Positions 32,899 through 46,372 of a stretch of 64,000 nt of DNA are shown here, in pieces (position 1 is the first letter of the stretch; each line of letters opens with the position of its first letter). The notes under the pieces were generated by a model. The model ran no database searches. It saw only the letters and a list, made by a program, of their open reading frames with translations, and was not told the origin of the DNA. The translations under genes and the position numbers were made by a program. This DNA is from Clarireedia homoeocarpa (Eukaryota > Ascomycota > Leotiomycetes > Helotiales > Rutstroemiaceae), in the NCBI GenBank assembly GCA_001465935.1, contig LNKV01000024.1, forward strand, positions 477,453-541,452, in the 5' to 3' direction.

Positions 32899-34623
32899 CT
32901 TAAAGAATTCTTTGGGAGGTACATGGATGGAATTGGGGCAGAAAGAACAAAGGGTTCAAAGGTGCACGATAGATGAATAGACAAGAATATCGCTGATAGC
33001 GAAGATAGTGAAGATAGTCAAGATAGAGAAGATAGGAGGGAGGAGAAAACTGCTCTGTGCGATCTGTCGCTGCCGAGAGCGGTTGGGAATTGGCAGGTTT
33101 TGGGGGCCTTCTCGATCCTAGAATCTGAGTCTGCTGTATTTGATACTGATTGCATTGATGTGTTGTTCAAGATGGAGGAAAGAGATAAAGATAGATTCCA
33201 TAGCTACTCTTCTCAGTACCGAAGGAAGGTCGCACAACCTGTCGGAAGATCAGGAAGTAAAGCTGCCCAGCCCTGGTCTGGTGGAGGGGAAGAGGGAGAT
33301 CAATTGCGAGGAAAGAGGTCGTGAAAAGGGATAAAATGGTAGATAAATGATAAAATGGAAGCATCCGATTGGTGAAGGCAGAGTGTCAGTGTGTCGGTTT
33401 GTGGAGAAATAAAGCTACGAACCTGGGAAGGCGAGGAAGTTGTCGAGGCTGTGACCGAAGTCGCTGCGATGGGCCTTGAGCGGAAGAATTGAAGCTTAGC
33501 GAATTGATAAAGAATTGAAGCTTAACGAATTGATATTAGTAGCCTTGGTGACCGCAGTAGGACTACTTCGTATGCAGCTGCAGATAGCAATCAGCCGTTG
33601 CTAGGCAAATGCATCCCTACCGTGCTGTTGATAACGCAGTCTAGAGCAGACTTGATGCATGAGAATGCGCAGGATTGGTTCCAGAGAATGACTAGTTCTG
33701 GGCGAGGCAAGGTGAAGACGGAGACGAACCTCCCATTGATTCCAATTCATGGAAACGAGCAGCAGTTCGTCAGCGAGGAGAGACATCGATGCCCTTTGTC
33801 ATAAGCTTCCGTGCTTCGAGAAAAATGCCGTTTTATATCTTCATTTCTCGACAATATTCGTCATGCCCATCAGGCCCATCAAAACCATCACTTTTCGGCA
33901 ATATCCGTTCACACATCATATGATTAACCTTCTAGCTGCCCAACCAATCGACGATTTTCTTTACATAACCTCTACCTTTTGTGTATCGAATTCTCACGAG
34001 GTGTGTAGGGCTAAGCTGGGATGCAAATGCGCCAACCTACTGATAGGACGAAAGACCGCCCCGGCCTTCGGCTTGTCATAGATAACAGGACATGTCTCGA
34101 GAAAGAGTGGAAGCGAAATGTAAAGGAGCCGGTAGATCTCGGAGTTTGCGAAAAGATTGATGATGCCAGTCGAGTAACCCCGTGCATGATAGGGAAATGA
34201 GGGGTTCGGGACTTGATGGAAATAATAATAATAATAATAATACAGTAGGTACAGTACGTTACCTGAGGACGACATTTAACAATTGACAGGACTTTGGTAC
34301 GGCTGTGAAAGGTGGAGACTAGCGAACACCTCCGCTTTCTACCAAGTATTGCTCTTTCTTCTGCAGGTTAGCATCTACTCTGCAGTGTATTTGACCAGGA
34401 TCTCCAAATCATTATGGAATCATATGACAGCTCCTTCGTTATTTGAGCCCCGTCTGCAATCCTACGACAGAAGCAGGCAAGCTGCGCGGTATGTAACAAA
34501 AAGCCATCGACCCCAGGAAACTCTTGAATTCTTCCGTGAACTAGAGGGTCGACCTGAAGTTGACACTCTACCTAACGGCCCATACACCCACTAGTTACAT
34601 AGCAAGGTGCGAAGGCTCTTCCA
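32899..34623. other. Intergenic spacer, no supported gene
   Basis: It carries the promoter of the minus-strand zinc-cluster gene, with GAAGATAGTG and AAGATAG repeats near 33000-33035. An (AAT)6 microsatellite lies at about 34226-34243. No domain is seen in its short frames. Confidence 0.55.
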
Positions 34624-35479
34624 ATGTATGAAGCCTACCCATTGAATGTGATCACCACGCCGAAATTTACCACCGGTAAAGTATGATTCCTTGAACCAAA
34701 GTAGAAGACCACCGTCTAACAAGCCGCTTTCCTGCAGACCGATCCATTTACCATAGAAACACCATAGAAACTTCGCATACGGCTTTGAGTCACAACTCCT
34801 TTATCCGTGGCTTCGATAGTATTTACCAGCAAGCACCGCGGATCCAACTAGCAACCGACAAGCAGGATTTCGTAGGTTATTGCCTTGCGTGGGTTGACCG
34901 CGTTAATCAACATCACCACTATGAAGAGATAGAATTCTTTCCCGCACTCGATAGGGCGGCTGGGAAAACAGGACTGATGACCAGCGCTGTAGACCAACAT
35001 GGCAAGCCTTTATGAAATTATCATTCTACAGATGAATGTTGTACTGACAAACGCAGAGGCATTCCATGCTGGTCTTGAGAAGTTCAGGAACTACCTTCAA
35101 GAAAGGAGACCTGAGTTTTCCTCGGCAGAGCTTATTGCTATCATGGACTCGTTCTCACAGCACCTTCACATTCATCCCACGGAAGAACCCCCAACAATCG
35201 CAGATCTTGCACGTTTTAACACCCCCGCTACACCAATCGATAGCTGCAGCAGCCGGCAAGAAGCAAGTGAACTTATCATTCCTCTTCAACATCCTCCCTG
35301 TTCTCTTCTTGAACATGGAAAGCGTCGAGTTGGAGAATGGCTTGTGGCACAATTCATGCCCGCCTGTTAATAGACCAGTGAAATGGCTCATGATCAAGGC
35401 TGCGCCTATGTGACAGAGTCGTTATTGGAGATTCGCTAGCTGTACCGCGGATGGCAAGTTTAAGCAGCTAGCGGTCTGA
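34624..35479 (+). pseudogene. Hemerythrin-like (HHE cation-binding) protein, inactivated
   Basis: The intact family binds a diiron centre through His and Glu on a four-helix bundle. Exon 1 reads MYEAYPLNVITTPKFTTGK and ends at GTATGA. Exon 2 begins TDPFTIE and continues SHTALSHNSFIRGFDSIYQ, then CLAWVDRVNQHHHYEEIEFF (the HHxxEE-type metal site) and AVDQH. Exon 3 begins EAFHAGLEKF and reaches EEPPTIADLARF. Lesions: an 11-bp tandem duplication (ACCATAGAAAC at 34750-34760 and 34761-34771) shifts the frame; one extra base near 35241 shifts it again, after which LSFLFNILPVLFLNMESVEL continues; and TGA at 35411-35413 stands where Trp is expected before QSRYWRFASC. The intron at 35002-35056 has a GC donor. 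The remains are otherwise well preserved. Confidence 0.78.
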
Positions 35480-37224
35480 TGATTGGGTGTGGAGATGAAA
35501 GGTGGTAGTTTTATCTTGGAAAGCATGAAGTTCAGCATGTAGTTCAGCATGTAGTTACGACGCAAGGACAACGCGGACAATGATAACTATCTAACCAATT
35601 CAACATTTATTGTGAGGTTGCTACAGTTTACATCTTCTCCCCGTCGCTGGATGATATCAAGAAGCTACGGGCTTCAAAGGAATGCTGTTATTACTATTGC
35701 CATTGCCATTGCCATCCCAATTATGGTGGAAGCTAGCAGCAATACTAGCAAACTCCAAGCCCGACAACCTTGCGGGCTGGAGCTCTTGGGTGATGAGTCT
35801 TGGGTTGTGCTCAGATACGCCAGTTGGCTGTTGATAATCTATTCTACCTTGAGCATGCCACAGAAGATAATCTAGAACCAAATTTATACTCCTTGATTTG
35901 TCGATCCATGCAGGTAGATTTCCCCGCCGGAACGTGTTGGAATTTGCAATCACAACAATGAACAAAACAACAAGAAATAATATCCAATCGAAATCCAAGT
36001 TAAAAAAAGAACGGAAGATACTTGGACATCGGAAATCGTCGAATCAAGTAAAATCTCCCACTTACTATCCTCTCAGAGATGAAACAGGAAACTCGAAGGT
36101 CCAGTCGGTGAACAGCATCCGCCAGGCACCCATCAACCAGTTCATATAGATCCGCCCCTCAATTCGCTGACGTGGAAATGTTGCAGGCACTGACTGCATC
36201 TTCAGCATAGTTGAAGACCCGCAGGCCACGCGAAAAAGGGCACGTTGGGTCCAGAATTTGGGTCCCGCTTCCGTTCAGCTGGTACGGTGGCGACGTTACT
36301 GCAAGACTCAAGGAGTCAATTACATGCCGCCCAGAACACAAACCCTCATTATCGTATCCAAGGAAACAATACCGCTTTCATGACAGCAACCCAGCAACTA
36401 CAGCTGAAAAGAAACCCATCCCGTCTCTTGTGTTCTCTTCGCTGGCGCTCATAGGATTTGTCAGCCGCAGTACGTGGACTTCGAGAACGCATTGTTGTTC
36501 GTTCGGAATCAATGCTCGTGCGGTGTGTGCTTGATTGCTGCAGAGAGTCCAGTTACAGCATCGAAAAATTGTGCGGTATGACAATCTCCCCGTTTGATTT
36601 TAATTGGGGGACAAAACGTCAAGATCCTTGATGGATGGACATTTGAAAATTTGCTACAACCGTGAATTCATCGTCTGCCAATCGTTGATGTCCATGGTTC
36701 AAGTTATATGAAGCTTTCGTGGTATGCTGGGTATGAATTGCGATGTGATGGTAGTGCGTTTTATGATGATGATTGATTAACTATTATGATTGAGACAAGT
36801 GTTCCGAGGATCATGATGATATAAAAAACCCTCCGATGATCTACCTCCGTCTCATACGAGGGTATGGGTATTACTTCATATTGTACTCGCTAACAAGGAC
36901 GGTCCCCCGCGTAGGACTTTGTAACCATAGCCTCAAACCTCACTGTTATGGTAGGTATCTGAGCCGAACAGGCCTGTACGAAGTAAACCATGAGCGACAA
37001 GGCGTTTCGTTGTTATTCTCGACCTGACAACATGGTAACCGACCTTCTCCTTACTTCGAGGACGCAGCAAATGGATTGAAAGCTGCCAGCGGGATTGAGG
37101 TCGAGACCTGGTCAATGCGGAGTACAGCAAAACGATTGTATGAGAATTTAGCATCAGCCTGAGACGGAAGCGCCGAAGCTCTCGTTTCTCGCTTGGGTTT
37201 CATGCAGGTTGGGAAAGGGAAAAA

Positions 37225-37365
37225 AAAAACTAGAATATAATAATAAATAAAAATAATAAATAAAATAAATAAATAAACAAATAAATAAATAAAAACAATA
37301 AATAAAATAAATGAAAACAATAAATAAAATAAATAAAAATAAAAATAAAAATAAAAAATAAAGTT
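37225..37365. repeat. AAATA/AATA low-complexity tract
   Basis: About 140 bases made almost only of AAATA, AATA and AAAAT units with no G. A candidate unstable or nucleosome-poor tract. Confidence 0.88.
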
Positions 37366-38037
37366 ATCATCAAGTTTCTAGAAGGTAGAGGGGTACGTTG
37401 GCGCGAGGCTGTTGGCTACAGTGGATTTCTATTAGCACGTATATTTGTTGATCGCTGACATGGCTGTTGATATTCTGATGTTCTGGTACGAGTAGAAGCG
37501 TACGAAGTAGCTCATCAAAAGCCACCGATCCCGAGGTGGATAAATTGCATGTCTCGGCCCAGAACTGGATCCATTTGTATCGCTTGCACGATGGTGATGT
37601 CAAAATCCGGATGGTTTTGATTCATCCCTGTGCTAAAGAGCTTGGATATACCAAGTGCATCATATCATCGATGGAATATACCCTTATTGAGACTTTCGAG
37701 ACTGAGACTTTCGAGACTCAAGACTCTCGACATGTCGAAAGAGCGGGAGAGCTTTTTCGTCTTCGCATCCAATTCGCGCAAAAGCCGTCGATTGTAAGAC
37801 AAATTTAGAAGATGTCTCTCCCAAGGGACCCCCAAGGAGCCCCCAAGGACCCCTTGTGTCATTCCCAATTCATCCAAACGCGAATGTACGACGTAAGTTT
37901 TTTCACAATGGCGGTAGCGATGTTTTACCAGCGAACGCTCCGGAAATAACCGTGTGCGTTCTTGTTACTTCCCATGTCAATTACTTTCCATGTCGTCGGG
38001 ATGCAAGAATGCAAGCGCGCGACAGCGAGATGGGCCA

Positions 38038-38079
38038 GAGGATGTGAGGATGTGAGGATGTGAGGATGTGAGGATGTAG
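38038..38079. repeat. (GGATGTGA)5 octamer repeat
   Basis: Five direct copies of GAGGATGT, the last slightly changed. Non-coding. Confidence 0.85.
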
Positions 38080-40397
38080 GAATGAAGGATTGCGACCTTC
38101 AAGGCAGTGAGATCGGCACGGCACTGTACACCACTTGTTTATCAAATCAGTTATCACCAACAGAAAGGACAGAAGATCTGGTTCGCGTTTCGAAAGGCAA
38201 AGAGGGCCACTCAAGCTTCTTCTCCACTGCAAGTACACGTACCAAGCAAGCAAATGAAAGCGATCCGAGGTTTCTGTTGGTCCGCATCCACCTGTAAATG
38301 GTCCGATTTTGAGATGGAGATGGGCAAATCAATTCCACGTCGTCATGAACGACATTTCTTCCGCCTTCAAAGCTTTGAGGCTCTCAGCCACCTTTAGTGC
38401 GGGGCCAACCTCCTCACTTGTACAAGTACGAAGCAGATACGAAGTAGAAGGAAGTACTGAAGTATGTAGTACTATGTACAATGAAAAACTCCGTCGCTGG
38501 AGCTCCAAGGTTAATGGCATTCTACTTCGTATGCCGCTCGCTAATGCAATAGATAAAGCTGCCAAGCCGATCTTTTCCAGTCCTTCCGTCAACCGTCGCT
38601 GAACTGCGAAGATGTGGTTGGTCTGACCTTCCCACATTTACATGCATTAGTGCCTTCAATCATGGCGTTTTTCATGGTTCCTTGGATGGCTGTCGAACCA
38701 ACCGCCTATTTAGGTAGGGGAAGCAGACAAGATGATTTGCCGCCAAAGGATGGGATATATCCAGGGATAGAAATGGTTGATGCGTTGACATACCAGCATC
38801 TTGACTGCTTGACCAGCCATCGAATGGATCGAACGTTACAGTTAATATAGATGAAATCTTCCCATCGGAGAGTCGCCGTTGAGCGTACAGGTAGCTATGT
38901 CCAGGAAAGAAGCAAATCGACGCGCGACTACGACCGGGGACTAGCAAAGGCAAACGCGGCACTGTATCTAACTTATGATCTACTCGCACCCACCTAGCAG
39001 TCGCAGATCCAAGTACAAAGGAAAGGAACGAACGACCTTGGCTTGAAAAAGCTGGAAATGAAAATCATCTCAAGCCCAGCGTTAGTTCTAGTCCTGGTTT
39101 GGCTCGGAAATTCAAAATTGCGGAAGATCGGACTAGTTATTGTGTTATTCTGCTCAAACTATCTACGAACTATCTACAAAGTATTGTACGGCGCTTCTTA
39201 TTAAAACGTCTACTCCCGAGCTCTCGAGCTCTAGCGGGTAGTCTCCTGGGCAACACTGCTTTATGCATTATAATGATTTATCGTGACATTCTCTTTCCAC
39301 TATACTATGGGGTAGAGATGTGTGGTCGGCCAGCCACTCGATTCGGTCTACACCTCCAGACATTCCCCTCCCCTTGGCCGAGTATCATCGATGAATCGAT
39401 TACTCCTCATTTGAGCAGTCGTCAGCTCTGCCAGTCTTCCAAAGGGTCTAGATGGCAATGTGCAGTACGGCAGCTGTACGTCTACCAAAGGAGCTGTACC
39501 GATACGAAGTTATGGACATGGCTGCATTGTGGTAACTTTCTTCCACGATGGACAGTACATTTTCTGAAACGCCGACATAATCCAATGAATCCAGCTTTGC
39601 CCTTGCCCTGACCTTGCTCGTGCCTATGAAAGTACCGCGCTTCGTGCACAATAATAGCAGCGCATCACCTCATTCCCAACAGAACCTGCTTTTGGCCCTC
39701 GCGGTGCTGGTGCGGGTGCGCTGCTCTTACGACTCTGACGATGCAGACGGTTCAGACGAGTCCTCCCCTGATTGCCAGAATCCCCATGATTTCCATAATT
39801 TCCATAATTTCCATCATCTCCATGATTGCCAGACTTCCAATGAATATCCTTGAACGCGACTGGAGTGTGTCCATGATTGCCTTGAATTAATCCTGGATTT
39901 GGCCCGTTCAAGCTGTTTTCTTTACCGCAAAGCACCCGCCCACTTTTAATTCGCCAGGATCCGTTCAAAGGAGCTTTAAAGCCCTTGTCCGAGGCTTACA
40001 GCCAACATTTATCCTTGAAACGCTATGCCTGGGTAGCTCGGCATCCATGTCGCCTTTGGAGCATCGACCTTTCTCGTTCTTCTGCGTCTCCATCCTTACT
40101 TCGTATGGTGTTGTGTGCAGAGCTCGAGAGGAGTAAATATACTTTACCATTGCCATCTCCTCTCCTCTCCTCCTCCTCAATTTTATTCAACCTCCACCTC
40201 AGCCCTCAACCTCCACTCATTTAATCCGATCGACCGATCTTCGTCTCCTCCTGTCGCCGTGATATCATACCTTCCTAGGGGGGTTCATTCATCTGGGGCT
40301 AGTACGACGGCCAATACAAGAGAAATGGAAGCGATATAACAAGTCCCCTCCAATCGACCTACTGTCCGTCTCCTGCATCACTGCCACCAATCCAGCC

Positions 40398-43300
40398 ATG
40401 GGTAACGGTCATTCGGTTCAGGCCCCAAGGCGGGGCAAAAATAAGTTATCGAAGCCAAAAACAAAGCCATCTGCTCTGCCATCGTCGACCTCCAACAGCC
40501 CCAACGCAAGTCGTCGGAATTCCATCATTGGAAAGAGTGCTGCGACCTCGTCAATCTCTACTACTCCCTATGGCAAGCACCTTAGTATTCCGGAAAGCGA
40601 ACGGCTAGATCCTCTCCCCTCTCTGAGCGCGGCGCCGACACCCAAGAAGAAGAAGAAGCGAATGAGCATTTTCAGATCAAGAAGTTCGAAGAAGGAACAG
40701 GATATCCTACACTCAGAGCCCATCGCCGAGCATGCCATAATTAATCCAGCCCCAATTGTTACTGGACGATTCGCCAGCCGAAGCAACTCAATGAATTCTA
40801 CTGCTGTCGAGGCACCTTTGGACAAATCATGGGCGCCGACTCCAAGTTCTAGGTAAGTCACCTTTTTGGTCGAAACACCTCGGGCTAACAAAAACATAGG
40901 CCTTCCTACCATCGCTCGCGCAACTCACTCCCACATGTTCCATACACCTCTAACTCTGATACCAATCGCCTTTCCCTTGTCGCAGAATCACTGTCTCTCA
41001 AATCAGACTCGATACATGTTGCGACGAGCTTGGCTGGACAGCACGGGGATCTAGACCGGCAAATTTCGGATCCGTTTTATCACAGAAGCCAATCCGATCC
41101 TGCGATATATGCCCCAATTCGTCGAAAGTCACTCCTTCAGCATGGAGTTGCCACAAGACCAAGCATGTCATTGAATACCCAGTCTGCCTATCGGAACCAG
41201 AGGGCCACCTATAGTGATTTTGGAAGATGGACACCGCCACCTCTAGCTTTAAGAACAACCCTTGAAAACCAAAGTCCAGGAGCACGTACAGCAACCCCGA
41301 ATGATCTCAGCCACATTGGAGCATTTAAATTAGGTTCATTGAGAATCGTGAATGGCTCAGCAAGTCCTACACCTAGCGTGGAAGATAGGAGAGCTAGTCT
41401 ACCGTCGAATGATCGGATGGCCGCTGCTCAGGCAATTGTCCAGCACCACGCAGTGACCCAACGAAGTTACACAATTTCAGTCCCCGCAGAAGCTGTGAAA
41501 CCTCGTTGGTCTGTTGAACCGCAAGCCTCCACCAATGAATCTTATCCTGGAAACAGCTCTTATGATTCATTGACCATCCAAATTCCCAGTGATAAAAAGA
41601 GTGTCAGTCCTTCAGTATCGCCCAATAATGCTCATTCATTGAGTGTGAAGTCTCCAACACCTGAATTGAGTCCATTTTCCTTTGTCGCTAGCCCGACCGT
41701 ATCGCCTACCGTGCAGTCGAGCAGCAAGAAGACATCAGTAGAAGATGAGTTGTTCGAGGCGGAAATGTCTACACCCACACTTGAGCCATCCTCAGGCATT
41801 GACAAGAGATCCTTTGACTCTGGCTATGAGCTTTCACCAGCTACGCCCGAGCAGCAAGTTATCTCCCATCTTCAAAGCCCACGTGAATTTGATGCAAAAT
41901 CTCTGGCCAAGACGGATAGTGGATATAGTTCTTCGACTTCTAGAAGAAATTCTAGAGCGCCAACTGTGCCACCCAAAGAGGCTCCGCCGTTGCCTAGCAA
42001 AGAACCTCTGAGCAGAGCTCGTCCCAATACATATTCAAACAACGTGTACTCGGTTCCCCCAGAGAATCATCTTCATAGCATGAATATTCATGCTATCCCA
42101 ATGACGAGTCCTAACACTCAACTGGTCTCCAGAATGAATAATGGAGCGTGCCTTCCGGCGACAAGTCAATCAACCCAAGTTGATATAAACCATCATCGAC
42201 AGAGCATGTCCGCATCTCCGTCACTACAGGAGCATGGCACTCCTACAAACCAGTCATCAAGATGGAGATCTTTGCGACAACGGCCGCAATCCTATAACTC
42301 AAATTCACCACTTTACACGATACAAGCCTTTAGATCAACTAGTGAACAGTCAAGGATACCTCCCGTTCCCGTTTCCACTGCACGCCATCTTGATGAGAGG
42401 GTTGATGGTTTCCCAACTAAATCTTTTGCAAACACGGTGCATATGAGTCTGAGAAGACCAAGCTCGAAAGAAACACTTGCCACCATCATGTCCGTTGGGT
42501 CCGCTGAGGTTCGAGATGAACCGACATATGCTAGGCTGCATGCTGCGCTTCCACCTGTGCCAACTTCGATCCCAGAAGAAGATTATCTTGTTGGCTGGAA
42601 ACCACCTAATATGCGAAGACATACTACGTCCCCACCCGCTCCAACCACACCAAAGACGGAGCTACATTCTTTACAACCATTTCATACACCTACATCTCTT
42701 AATACATATCCACAGGATGATCAAAGCGACTTCGAAACACATCTTACTTCCATTGATAATATTTCTTACAGTTTAGGCGCTTCTCCTTATGATTTGGCTC
42801 TTACAGCCATGGGCACTACACCCCCCAAACCAGCACCAAGAGCCAAAAGCATGACATCTCAATTGGAAGCTTCAATCGCTCACAATCCCGTCCCAAAAGT
42901 CACATCGCAGGAGGCACCAGTCTTCAGACCGGAGCTGACCAGCCGGCAAGCATCATACAACTCAATAGCAAACGGGAACCCATTTGCCAATGGCAGCACT
43001 GGACCGAGTTCAAGAGCAAGCTCTTTAGGATCATCGTTTACTATCCGGGATTTACCTTCCCAAAGAAGAACGGCCGACGAGGATGCGAAGAGATTATCGT
43101 TGGCCAGAGTGGACCGTGTGAGAAGCCCTCCGCCTGTTTCCATGCAAACGCAACGGAAACCTGTACCAAACTCCACAATTTCATTACCTCCTCCAAGACT
43201 GAGATCTTCAATCTCTGGACAAGATATACTAGGAAATTCCTCACCGCGCAGATTATCTCCGTCCAGGTCACCAGAAGCGAAGCCAGTCCCCTCGACATCA

Positions 43301-43885
43301 CAAGTACATAGTTCCAATGTGGACAGCGAACAAGTCAAATATCAGCTTTCGGAACAGCAAGCCTTTTGGCATCCAGGTCAACAAGCTGTTGAGCAGCAGC
43401 AATTAACGTCATATCCCCAGGCACCGCATACCGAGCAATCGCTCCCACCCCGCTCTCAAAGTGCCCGACCGGCTGCTCAAGGTCATCGCCCTCTACCTGT
43501 TCATCACTATACCTTTGATTTCGTCAATGGACAATCACGTCGCTCGTCCTACAGCGAGAAAGAGTGGGAAATGCATGCTGGGGATTACGATCATACATAT
43601 GGATCACAGCTTCCCGTCCATGAGGTTCCCGAAATAGATGTATCATATTTTGACGATTTCCAACAGTGTAAAGTGTTTGAGAATACAGATGATGTATTGG
43701 TTTTGGATCGATATGCAGGCGGGCTCGGGTATGGATACGCAACCGATTACCCACTGGGAAACGGCAAGCAAAGTGCTGCCATGATGGCTGCTGGTGGAAG
43801 ACAGGGCGTGGAAGCAACCAAAACCTTTGGCCTGGATTTCAGTGATGTTCCGGTCTTCCAGCAGCGTGTCAGAGTTGGTGCTTAG
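40398..43885 (+). CDS. Large disordered Ser/Pro-rich protein with N-myristoylation signal
   Basis: Two exons, 40398..40852 and 40900..43885, give 1146 residues. It begins MGNGHS: Gly2 with Ser6 and a basic stretch (RRGKNKLSKPK) fits N-myristoylation plus a polybasic membrane anchor. A second basic patch (PKKKKKRMSIFRSRSSKK) follows near residue 80-97. Most of the chain is low-complexity Ser/Thr/Pro with repeated S-P sites and poly-proline pieces (PPKEAPPLPSKEP, PPPLALRTT), typical of phosphorylated scaffold proteins. The C-terminal 110 residues look ordered and conserved: EKEWEMHAGDYDHTYGSQLP, EIDVSYFDDF and GLDFSDVPVFQQRVRVGA. I do not recognise the family. Membrane tethering is inferred. 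The intron is short (47 nt), with GTAAGT and TAG. Confidence 0.83.
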
Positions 43886-45929
43886 CCCTATCTTGACGCG
43901 CCTCATGGTTCTTCCTGTCATTTGGCGAGATCCCCTTCACTACATACCTTTACAATGCTATACCGAATACTGCAACTACGAAATGATAAAGTAGTTTGTA
44001 AGCTTGGTTTGGCTACACCTTTTTTTTCCCCTTTGTTTAATGATTTAGATGGGTTGGGATTGGATTGAAATGCGATAGCAGCATCGGATGGATGGATACC
44101 CAGTGGAGTTATATTTTCATATCGTATTTGGCATCGTCCGTTCATTCTTTTTGGGTACATATTTTCCTTCTTTCGTTATATATGCGCGGCAGTTGGCACG
44201 GTGGCATCACATTCTGCATATAGAAAAGTACAGGCTCGATTCACGGTAGGGCTACCGCAACAAAGTTCGGGCAACTGGATAGTCAGGTACGAGTCTTTTA
44301 TTTGGCATAAATTGGGTGGATGACTTTGGGCATACGAAAAGAACGGAGAAAAGAAGAAATACTGTATATAGGTAGGATTGGAGCTGGCGGATATTGGTAG
44401 ATGTGAATGAGTATGCATAAAGTTGAGATATTGTGGCTATTTAATCGAAATATGACGATAAACTTCATGCTTGGCTTCCTCAATGTTCTATACTGCCCTT
44501 TGTGATGTTGATATGGCCAGTAATGGTTTATGAATACAATCTCATGTGATGTAGTAGCCATCAAATCGTTTCCATTGAAGTTCGTAGTAAGTAGTAGTTT
44601 TGTCTCATGATCGTCTCGAGAGAAAAGTTACACGTTAGACTACTAGTTTTGGTCACATGTTCCAATTAACGCCAGAGATATCTTGGTTTGGACAGAGTGC
44701 AGGACCAAGATATTGATCTTGCTGAAGTGGGGACACCATTCATAAACTGAATGAGACCGAAGACCTAAATGAAATATGGCTGAATTCCAAGGTCAAACAG
44801 AAGATACAGGGCAAAACTACGTGGCAAGCAGGTATCTTTGGCCAACAACTAACATACCTGGATGTCATTTTCTACTGTCTAGAACATTGACAGTGTCTCA
44901 CCGGCGACATTGAACACGACTCCAGGCCTTATCGTAAGGTAGGGATCCGGCTGCATTGCACACTGTACACAATGATGTGCTATATACCGCAGTCGGTGCA
45001 AGTCATGGATATCGATACGGATTGCCGTCGCAAATAGCATGACTTGGAGAGGATACGTGCGAATTGCATGAGCGATTCCACCGGCCTCCGAGTTGTCCTT
45101 TCCTGTCTCTGGGTGACCCCAGCCAGTATATTGCTCACAGCCCCGTGCCAAAATACTGAGGCCTGAGTATATGTAGAAGTTTGGCGATGGTAGCGACGCG
45201 GTTCGCAGGTAGCGTTTTGTCCATTCCGAGGACAAGAGGGGGATCGAGTGTACTTTGATCTTCGGAAGCCGTGCAGAGCGAAGATCAATCTCGCGGCGGA
45301 GGAGGAATGGACTGGCTGAGTTTACTGCGACAGTATTCGAGAGCGCTTGTTCGTGTATCGGTCGCAGTGTTGCCAGTCTGCTCAGTCGATGTGCCGCCGT
45401 TACTGCTTCCTCCCTTCCCCCTTCCCCCCTTCCCTAGAATAGTAGTGATGAGATGATAACGGAAAGCGGTCTGCCACCAGGAAGAAGGCTGAGAGCCAAC
45501 GCGCCATCAAGTAAGTCATTGCTCACTCACCGTTCAACAGCTCACAAGACCTTTCGTGGAAGGGTTGTTGACGTCGCTGGAGCTTAGTCAAAGTAAGGCT
45601 AGTATTAGCTGCAGGAACGTCCCAATCCAATTGTCATACTCGTAGATAAGCTCCTAAAAATAATGCCGTCAATGTTATTGGTCAAGGCTTATCTTATCTG
45701 ACATCACAGTACGGAGTAGCAGAATCTTCAGACGCCAAAAAAATAAAATCCAAATGCGAACATTTTCTTTCTTTCATCCAATCACACGATATTGGATCCT
45801 TCTGACCTATTATCAGTGAGACATCGACCAAGTGATCTCCCACACATATCTATCCCCCCGAGTCGTCTTCATACTTGGGAATCTCTTCAGATATTCTTCA
45901 TCTCATGAGGATACAATTCTCTATACATC
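43886..45929. other. Intergenic spacer, no supported gene
   Basis: 3' region of the large scaffold-type gene and the promoter of the PQ-loop gene. Open frames of up to 118 codons (minus, 44879-45235) carry no domain. Confidence 0.55.
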
Positions 45930-46337
45930 ATGGAGCTGGTCAATAGCTTATCGCAGGAGTTGACTCTGCAAGAAGTCTTATCGGGCATTTTTGGAAGCGT
46001 TAGTTTGGCGACTTGGATATTTCTGTTGGTAAGTAACACGAAACCATCCCATCATGTTTTTGGGTAAGAGTTGTGTATGGATCGTCATGTTGACGTGATT
46101 TCTAGGTACCACAACTTATTCTGAACTATAGGACGAAGAGCGCAGAGGGCATCTCCTTAGCCTTTCTGTTTGTTTGGCTCCTGGGAGATATCACCAACAT
46201 GTCCGGTAAGTTTGAAAGGGGATGTGCAAGATCTTAGCATCTATTCCGCATAAAAGCATCAAGTCTGTGACTGCCTCAACGAACCACAGCTCCTACCACG
46301 CTGGCGCCTTCAACAGCCAGCAAAAAAAAAAAAAAAA

Positions 46338-46372
<35 letters not shown>

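Larger units (their letters stand above)
35480..40397. other. Long gene-poor spacer
   Basis: Nearly 5 kb without a domain-bearing frame on either strand. The 170-codon plus-strand frame at 39099-39611 and the 113-codon minus frame at 35657-35998 show no family features. It contains an A/T-rich tract (37225-37365), a GGATGTGA repeat (38038-38079), CGAGACTTT and TTCCATAA repeats, and C/T-rich leader sequence before 40398. Confidence 0.5.

Noticed and set aside
37225..37365. A/T-rich tract as replication origin
   Set aside because: Composition alone is not enough; no consensus or supporting context.
39099..39611. 170-codon plus-strand frame
   Set aside because: No signal, domain or repeat pattern; codon use and composition look random.
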